Assembly (NCBI GenBank): GCA_017354895.1
Contig: CP071499.1
Span: 3,410,001-3,474,000 of the forward strand
Reading direction: 5' to 3'
From: Podospora comata
Lineage: Eukaryota; Ascomycota; Sordariomycetes; Sordariales; Podosporaceae
Length of the DNA: 64,000 nucleotides
Numbering within the stretch: position 1 is the stretch's first letter; every line of letters starts with the position of its first letter. A program made the position numbers and the translations under genes. Of the stretch, positions 57,096 through 64,000 are shown piece by piece. The notes below the pieces were generated by a model, which worked only from the letters and a program-made list of their open reading frames with translations, was not told where the DNA came from and made no database searches.

Positions 57096-58504
57096 TCAAG
57101 AAGAGTATTGCACTTCCAATCCCAAGCTTCGGAACGGCTCGCCTAACCTTTGCAAATCCACACCAGTACCGAGGCTGAAGATCAGTGATTTGGCCCGACC
57201 CTCCCAGACCAAGCCCAGATCGAGATTGGAACTGAGCCGGGCCTTGAACACGCCCAGGTATTCCTCTTTACCCTCTGTTGGTTTCTCAGCAATATTGACG
57301 GGTTCGGGTTCGGGTTCAGGGTCGTCTAGCCGCCATTCCATCTTTGCCTGGAAACTTCTCTCCTTTTTGCTCGGAAGTTCGGGCTGGTCGGATTCAAGAT
57401 CAAGGCTGGGCTCGGCACCAAGCAGGAAACCGGCTGGTCGTCGGTTGCTCCATAGCTCTAAGCCGACAGCCCAATCACTCTCGTAGCTATACGCGTTAAA
57501 CTCCATCCGTGTCGCCATGGCAAGAAAGTCCTTCGCCAGCACGGCATATGTGGTGTTGATGTTTCCCATGAGCGGGTTGATAGTAAGTGTCGCTGTGAGC
57601 GGCGTCCCTTTGTGCGTGGGTAGAGTTGCGAAACGTGCACCCAAGGACATGCCTCCAGACTTGTTCAAGGTCCCATAGTACATTTCTCCTCCAGCGCTGA
57701 AACGGCCATAAATTCGTTCCTTCTCCGTGGATTCTGGACTGCCCGTCCCATTTTGGGAACCCATCACAGCTACGGAAGCATCCCCACCGAAATTATACAG
57801 TCCTCTCAGGCCAAGAAGCCCTCCGTCGGTCGAGTAAAGCCCCTCGACTCCGTATTTCCCCTGGTCGTATTGAACGACGCTCAGCATTGTACCTCCGTTC
57901 CGCAAAGACTGTTCACTGACAGCCGATATCTGAACCTGCAGCGCCGGACTGAACCGCTTGATTACCATGGCCTCAAGCAGCGACTGTGGGAGATACAGCC
58001 GACCATACAACAGCGAGCTCTTGTCCTTATTCGGGACTTGACCCATATCCGCAACAGCAGGTACCTGGGGGATTGTCCCTATCTGAGGACCAGTTTCCCA
58101 CGACCATGGTGTTTCTCCTCGTGAGCCGAGCTGATGCAGCCCGCGATAGGATCTCATAAGAGCCCCTAGCGGTATTTTGTCGGACTGGGCAGGAACGGCA
58201 GCCAGGGGGACCGAGCTGTGGAGGTATGATATCGAGCCGTCGACGACGCCTACATTGCAGAGTTGATAGCTGGTTGCGAAGTGTGGCGTGGCAAGGGAAG
58301 AAAGGCTCAAACGAATTCCTCGAGGCAGCGGGAAGTCAATCAGTTCTGTCGAACACGCATCGTCAGCTACGAAACCAGTGAGAGGGGCATGGCATAAACA
58401 TGTGTACCTCTTGCTGTCACGTTCAAGTCCTTGTAGGAGTTATCCTCGCTCCATCCTGTAGCACCGTAGAAGGCATTTCTGACATACTGCATAAACTCCC
58501 GCAT
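57096..58504 (-). CDS. mdm10: Mdm10, mitochondrial outer-membrane beta-barrel protein (ERMES and SAM complexes)
   Basis: Minus-strand exons 58504-58408 and 58345-57096 (62-bp intron, donor GTACAC) join in frame to 448 residues. It starts with the Mdm10 hallmark MREFMQYVRNAFYGATGW, followed by YKDLNVTARELIDFPLPRGIRLSLSSL, and has the barrel strands of the family (SYQLCNVGVVDGSISYL; GLYNFGG; GEMYYGTLNKSGGMSLGARF). It ends FRSLGLEVQYSS with the usual beta-signal-like C-terminus. A charged insertion with four Glu-Pro repeats (EPEPEPEP) sits in a loop about 100 residues before the end. Mdm10 tethers mitochondria to the ER within ERMES and also helps Tom40 assembly at SAM. Confidence 0.96.
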
Positions 58505-58963
58505 CGTCGTGCGGACGGGAATGGAGTCCCTCCTCAATGCAGACCTACAACCGGGTTTTGCTTCTTCCTTGTCATTGACAAATTTCGCGGGAAATAGGGA
58601 AGTTGTCTTTGGATGTTACAAAAGTGTCGGACGCCACGGTCAAGTAAAGCCAAGGTTTTGAGGCTGGGCCCATTGAATATTTTGTGCTCCAATCATGTGC
58701 TGCATGGGCTGGCATGGGGAGCTTGACCCCACCATCCCGTCATCAGTGCAAGGGTCACCCTCCGCAACCTCACAACCTGAGGAGACACTCCATTTGCATA
58801 AAGTGCGAAATGGCCTTGTGTATTCAGGTGTCCAAGGCGCTTCAAAGCTCCTGGCTCTATGGAACTACTACCCAAGTCTCGACCAAACATCACCCACCAA
58901 ATTCCGCCACCCGACTCCAGGTCCCGTAACTCTCCCTGCACCTGATCTCTTCTACTCTCTAAC
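58505..58963. other. Spacer between the mdm10 and scytalone dehydratase genes
   Basis: 459 bp between two genes in the same orientation; mdm10 promoter and scytalone dehydratase 3' UTR. No gene seen. Confidence 0.5.
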
Positions 58964-59601
58964 TCAGTGCTCACCAAAGTTGTCACGACCACTTGCAAAC
59001 ACCTTGTCAAAGTCATACTCGAACCACCGGATGTTGGGGTTCAGCCCGGCAAACTTCCACACGCCATTGACCTTCTTGTAGTAGTGAGTGTTGTGGCTGT
59101 GGGCGTGGCCCTTGACCTCCACCTTGGACAGGGACGAGTCTGTGTAGACTTGGTGCGGCACGCGGAGCTGATGGTAGCCAATAATCTCGTCGTCGGACAC
59201 TTTCTCCCACTTGCTAGCACCGCCAATGAAGTGCTGCGTGCGCAGAAGGGGGTTGCCCAACACTGACTTGTCCGAAATCATGCTGATGAACTCCTCGGCC
59301 GGCATGGCCTCCCAGATCTTGTCAAGGAACGACCGGTAGTCAATCTACGTCTTCAGTATCAGCCATTTTGCCCTGTCTGACTAGGCAGTTCTTCGTTGTG
59401 GATAGCCCATCAACATACCCGCAGGGTGGGAGCAATGCATCTTCGCAGACGGTCCCAGTCCTTGGAGTCGTAGCTGTCAGCCCACTCAAACGCAGCCTCA
59501 GTCACACCGAGGTAATCTATAAAACTTGATTAGACAGCTTTCCAGAGTGATGGTTAGGACATACCCTCAAAGGTGATCTGCTGCTTCTTCTGTTGGGCCA
59601 T
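58964..59601 (-). CDS. scd1: Scytalone dehydratase (DHN-melanin biosynthesis)
   Basis: Minus-strand exons 59601-59565, 59516-59419 and 59344-58964 (introns of 48 and 74 bp, both GTATGT donors) join in frame to 171 residues, the family length. Conserved blocks run [68 protein letters not shown] and [14 protein letters not shown]. By alignment to the rice-blast enzyme, the catalytic residues Tyr30, Tyr50, His85 and His110 correspond here to Tyr28, Tyr48, His83 and His108, all present. The enzyme dehydrates scytalone to 1,3,8-trihydroxynaphthalene and vermelone to 1,8-DHN for wall melanin. No polyketide synthase or reductase gene lies nearby. Confidence 0.96.
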
Positions 59602-60232
59602 GTTTGCAAAATCGGCTGTTTATTCTGTGTCGGCCCTCGTATTCATCAAGTTTGACCAAACCATCCATTCGGCCTGGGACTTTCCTAGGTTTATGTACCC
59701 CTGCGGAAGCCGTCTAAGAATTACCAGCGCTGTGAATGAATTGGCCAATAATGCAAACGACAGCGCCGAAATCCCCAAGGCGGAGTCCGGATGTTGGTGG
59801 GGATGTGCGGACGGGATGTGGACTCAGCACCGTCGGACGGCGGGCTCGTGCCTCCTTGTTCTTCAAAAGGCTGGAAAGGAAACCCTTACCGACCAGTAAC
59901 CCCCAATCAAAGACTGGTATGACAGTTTCACGGATGGACCATTTCCCCTCTGATTAGCTGATGAACCGACTCTCCGGAACGAAGTGTTGGCCAACGTCAA
60001 GCCAACTGTCAAGTCTAGAACGCGATCTACTGGAAACCGGATGAAACATGCCTCATGACCGCGCCGCCCGATATCTGGGCCCGGTCCCAAATTACCCTCG
60101 CTTGATGACTGACATGCCGAGACCTTTTGGACAACTCCGCCCTGGCCCCGTCTTTCAGAATTCAGTCTGTGCAACAGTTTCTAGTCACAGCGGTATACCA
60201 GCATTGCCATCTAACAGCCTTCAACCTAGCCT
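59602..60232. other. Spacer between the scytalone dehydratase and DUF2293 genes
   Basis: 631 bp; scytalone dehydratase promoter plus the 3' flank of the next minus-strand gene. No coding sequence recognised. Confidence 0.45.
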
Positions 60233-61372
60233 TCAAGACTTCCCACTCCAGCCACTATCATCGCTCTCATAGTCATTGTCGCTTGTGTCTTCATCGACAG
60301 AGAAAACAGCCAAAGCTTCCTCGTCGTCGTTATCAACGATGAAGACCTTAATGGGGTCGTCTTCCAAAACATCGCCATCCTCGTCGCCATCCTCGTCGCC
60401 ATCCTCGTCGCCATCCTCGTCGCCATCCTCGTCGCCATCCTCGTCCGAAGAGATTTCTATAACCTCGACTCCATCGTTTGCTTCCGCGCTGGACTTTTCC
60501 AAGGACTGTCTCGTCATTCGCCGTGTAACGCGCACCCTGTCTGGTGAAATCGCCATAACACCGCCCCTCGCCTTCCTTTCCAGGAACCGGGTGTATCTCC
60601 CCCTCCGCTTCTTTTGCTTCCTTCCTGGTGGCTCTGGCGCACTCTGGTCTAGTGGTGAGGCTGTTTCCGGAGCAGTGACCTGTACCCTCTTTGTCATGAC
60701 TGGGCGATGTAGCCTCTTCTTCCCCGTATCTGGTGCTGCTCCAGTCGGCCTATCCCTACTCACCGTTTTGCCCCTTGCGCTATCTGCCCTCTTTTGGAAG
60801 AGGCTTCCCGTGGTAGCCCCCCACTCCCTTGCGACCTCATTGACTCTCTCCCAAACCCTTTGCCTGGCCTCCTCCCTGTTCACGCCTTCTCTCAACAACA
60901 TTTCGTAGTCTGTGTGAACATGCCTGATATGTGCTCGCACGGCCAGCATGACCTTGTCCTCCAACTCTCCTATCTTTGTGCTCCTACCTACCCTCCCGCT
61001 TCTCTTCTTGACGGCATGCTTGACGATGACCGGGATCGACTCTTTTGGTGTCTTGGGGAATAATTTGCGGATGATAGCCTCGAACTTATCCTCGATCAGC
61101 GCGTCCCGCTTCTGTACCGCCTGGACTCGCTTGGGTGCGGTTTCGTGATAGGAGGAGAGCACTTGGCGGTAAATGCGGTCTGGACAGCGAATTCCGAGGG
61201 TTCGATTGCGCTTATCAACAACGACATACAAAGGTTGTTTGGCGGCATGGGTAAGTAACCGGCAGTTTTTTGTAATGTAGATGTTGCCTTTTGGGACGTG
61301 GCGATACCCAGATGGAACAGGTGTAAAGTGTAAAACTTTCGGCTCGTGGGCGCTACTTGAAGAAGACGGCAT
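60233..61372 (-). CDS. DUF2293 protein with a SUMO-interacting-like motif and acidic repeat
   Basis: A single exon from the ATG at 61372 (379 residues). Residues ~1-75 contain the conserved pre-domain (VLHFTPVPSGYRHVPKGNIYITKNCR). The DUF2293 core follows, with IPVIVKHAVKKRSGRVGRS, KVMLAVRAHIRHVHTDYEMLL and RVWERVNEV, then a basic stretch (GRKQKKRRGRYTRF). Next is VEVIEISSDEDGDED, a hydrophobic core flanked by acid that fits a SUMO-interacting motif, six DGDE-type repeats and an acidic tail. DUF2293 has no assigned function; it occurs in many fungal proteins and the basic/acidic ends suggest a nuclear location. Earlier in-frame Met codons lie in unconserved sequence. Confidence 0.82.
   Translation of the reverse strand: MPSSSSSAHEPKVLHFTPVPSGYRHVPKGNIYITKNCRLLTHAAKQPLYVVVDKRNRTLGIRCPDRIYRQVLSSYHETAPKRVQAVQKRDALIEDKFEAIIRKLFPKTPKESIPVIVKHAVKKRSGRVGRSTKIGELEDKVMLAVRAHIRHVHTDYEMLLREGVNREEARQRVWERVNEVAREWGATTGSLFQKRADSARGKTVSRDRPTGAAPDTGKKRLHRPVMTKRVQVTAPETASPLDQSAPEPPGRKQKKRRGRYTRFLERKARGGVMAISPDRVRVTRRMTRQSLEKSSAEANDGVEVIEISSDEDGDEDGDEDGDEDGDEDGDEDGDVLEDDPIKVFIVDNDDEEALAVFSVDEDTSDNDYESDDSGWSGKS
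60374..60445. repeat. 12-bp tandem repeat, 6 identical copies
   Basis: Six exact copies of GCCATCCTCGTC (plus strand) encode the acidic Asp-Glu-Asp-Gly tract of the DUF2293 protein on the minus strand. Perfect identity suggests recent expansion. Confidence 0.95.
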
Positions 61373-64000
61373 CGTGGCTTGCGTCAAGACACTGAGAAAG
61401 CTAGGAAAACGAACAGACAAATTCCCAAATGGACCCGTTGATGGCGGCCGAATCCGAGTCCCGGGGCTTGCTGGCAGGCGAAAACGGGGCGGTTTCTTCC
61501 CAAAATGCAATGTGCAAAAGGCAGCAACCAACTGATGATGAGTGAAAGGAGGTGACCTGTGAAGTTTACTATAGCAGGCCAGAAAGGCATTGACACATAG
61601 ATATCCTTGAAATGAAAAAAGGGAAACCCAGTTAGAGGGCTGCAGTCGCTCTTTGTTGAGGTTGGACGCCGTTCTCTCATTGGCTTTATTGATTTGCAGT
61701 CTGCTCCACGCCAAGGACGCACAGACCGTTGCATCCAAATCTGTTTCCAGTTGGCAGCGTGGCAGCCAGCAACAACCTTTCATGCTCTCTTGCAACTTCA
61801 AAACAGAGACTTAAGAAAAGAATAGGGGCCCCACGATTTGCCTGAACAAACTCCTGGCCACGGGACTCAACCCAACATTTAGAAGCTCCACTCCCCTTGT
61901 TTCCCAACGCTATGCCACAGGCTGAGACGTTGGAATGATCAATCCACAAGCACTGGCGATGACCCCACCGTAATGAAGAACAAGACTTTCAGGCACATAA
62001 CGTATGCCTGTGACAGGATGAAGTTTGAGGAAGAACAAGAGTGGAAGAGGCGAGAGATTGGCCGGGAAAATGGTTTTCAATCATATAACCTGCGCACCTG
62101 TCCTGCCTCTCTTATTAACAATGATATTTCTCTCCAATATGCTGGACTGCACGTGCCCCACAAACTGTTGTTTGGTGTTGAGGCTGAAATTAAGCTTTTA
62201 TAAAGGTGAGGGTCACAGCGGCTCTTCCCGCATTCTTGAGTTGCACCAAAAATATTGTGGTGCGACCGTCTCAACCATCAGCAGCAGCCATGATTAACCA
62301 TAAAATGCGGTGGTTGATTCCAATGACAGAGATAGCCACAAGATTTGAATAGTACCTATTAAGTATATTGCGGTGGGGAATTGTTTGGTACTTCGTACCC
62401 GTAGTGGGGCATGAAGCCGAACTCCTATCCTTGTCCCTTGTTGAATGCCAAGACATCCCCCTGTCTTTGCTTCAAGCCACCATCACACAGACCTCCGTGA
62501 AGTCGAAAACAGCACATGGCATAGATGGCCAACTGAGAATGGAAGTTGTTTGAGATCATGTTAGGTTTAAACTGAATTTGCTTAAAATTACAGAGACTTT
62601 TCCCCTCATCCTGTCTGTTTCACTGCATCCAAGCGGAAGCAGAACGCTCCTTTTGCAGAGTACTCGCTAGTCGGAATGCCCAGCTCCATCCCAGTGCCAT
62701 CAAAAAGAACGCATCGCTTACAGAACCGGCATATCAAACCAGAGTTATTCCGTTGCGTTACAAATCTACAGTTCCGGATCATCACCTCGGGTCGTAGACA
62801 GAATTTCTCGAATTTAACTTGGTTCAAGAATATTGCCTCTTTTATTTTCTGCACACGGCTAACTCGGCTTCTTTGCAGGATTGTATCGTCCGCTTCTATC
62901 AAACCCATCTTCTTCCAGCCCAGACTTCAATCCTACAGCAACGCAAGAACTCTATCTCACAATATCTGGGATAGTACGTTGGCTTTGGGTTGAATAGAAG
63001 CACCTTCGTTCGGACCGTTACAAATTGGCCGAGATTGCGCTCGTCTCATTTTACCCGCCTGAGAGCGTCGCCAGCTCGTCAGCTTTCATTTCCCACTCAT
63101 TGGTTGTGTATATCACACGATTATATGAAATGGCCGGTTTTCATCGGTGGAGCACAAGACATAAGATGGTTGCCACCTCACTTTTCTTCCCAGGACAGTC
63201 GCTCTACATCTTTGGCCACGTGCGTGGGAGCGTCCAGATATTGCCATCAATTTGGATCTGCTCCTCAGCTTTGTAACCTCGATTACCGTCAGGAACAGCC
63301 GTTGGGCGGGTGGTTTATTCGGGCTGCACCTTCAGGCGCGGAGCCGCTTTAGGCTATAATCCGTCAGATTCCTGCCCCGGGCCAATATCTGTCATCGCGC
63401 AATCTTCTGGAACTAGAATCGAGGCCTTGGTGGTTCTTTCGAGTGCGATAACGGGTTGGTGGTCCTCTTAATTCCCCCATTAACCCGACTCGAGACCGGG
63501 GTATCATCGCCAAGTACGATGAACCCGCAAACCGCACCAACCACCAGCCTCCCAAGCCTTTCTGCGGTTGCATTTGGAGGTCTTCGGTATATTGTTATCC
63601 CATCACACACAATCTGGTACCCGGCTCTTGGTGGGCTCTTGCTGGGTCTGGGGAAAAGGAGTGACTGGTCAGACCCAGCATAAGTACATATACATCGAAG
63701 TTGTGCTTTAGGCTAACTGTGCCGCCACAACTAACATCACACCCGGTACTCTCGGTGGTATTGCGCCAATCTCTTATCCGCATTCCGGGAGTTTGGGCAA
63801 TCCTCCCGTCGTCTCCATCCTGCAGACTGCTAGTGGTAATCCCGGGACCATGATGCCGAGTCTCCATGTCCACGAGCCCGCCAACGTGGTGGGTCGGAAT
63901 AGAACTCGGCTCCTTTGCTACTCAGTTCCCTGAAAGGACACTCTACGGTAGCGGGACTCTATGATCGCATCATGCCCCTTGCATGTGCGGGGTTTATAGA
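61373..64000. other. 2.6-kb stretch without a recognised gene
   Basis: No supported gene on either strand. The left part holds the DUF2293 promoter. A minus-strand frame at 62606-62908 (100 codons, with a CRFCKRC cysteine cluster) has somewhat protein-like composition, but no recognisable family and no exon partners, so it is not annotated as a gene. Confidence 0.4.

Noticed and set aside
62606-62908. Minus-strand 100-codon frame with a CRFCKRC cluster
   Set aside because: No family, no upstream exon, and a length common by chance in this composition.

Overview
The window is nuclear DNA of a filamentous ascomycete, most likely a Sordariomycete and plausibly order Sordariales. The evidence is short introns (about 50-130 bp) with GTRNGT donors and CTAAC/TACTAAC branch sites, C/T-rich leaders upstream of start codons, and a gene set that includes DHN-melanin scytalone dehydratase, Mdm10, a PhiA-type wall protein and a DUF2293 protein. 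I see no operons, CRISPR arrays, insertion sequences, tRNAs or rRNAs.

Layout. 1-12.4 kb: the 5' part of a RAD26/CSB-like repair ATPase (minus), then a two-repeat Myb/SANT factor (minus) set between two large stretches without recognisable genes. 12.5-18.7 kb: a four-exon CorA-type Mg2+ transporter and a RING-containing SNF2 helicase (both plus). 19.2-23 kb: a divergent pair, a TauD/JLP1-like dioxygenase (minus) and a flavin monooxygenase (plus). 24.2-30.2 kb: a low-complexity ORF, a secreted CBM52/PhiA-like wall protein (minus) and an aldehyde dehydrogenase (plus). 30.6-41.4 kb: the spliceosome core protein Prp8 (minus, two exons) divergent from translation factor eIF3c (plus, three exons). 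42.1-44.7 kb: the divergent ribosomal protein genes uS11 and uL30 with a 322-bp shared promoter. 45-48.3 kb: the Fe-S assembly protein Isa2 and a secreted duplicated trefoil-like protein (both minus). 50.1-53.9 kb: ribosomal protein eS19 and an ankyrin-repeat protein (plus). 54.7-61.4 kb: a ZIP zinc transporter, Mdm10, scytalone dehydratase and a DUF2293 protein (all minus). 61.4-64 kb: no gene seen.

Functionally, much of the middle is gene-expression housekeeping (Prp8, eIF3c, three ribosomal proteins), with accessory metabolism (TauD/FMO, ALDH, melanin) and wall or secreted proteins between. Exon models were joined by hand; all complete multi-exon models keep the reading frame and total a multiple of three.

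Most notable observations: (1) a probable intronic box C/D snoRNA in the second intron of uL30, with a 14-nt perfect antisense to a conserved 25S rRNA segment; (2) an array of seven 8-residue repeats in the SNF2/RING protein, six of them carrying a psi-K-x-E SUMO-acceptor motif; (3) a secreted protein formed by internal duplication around an 11-copy minisatellite, with an intron present in only one of the two copies.
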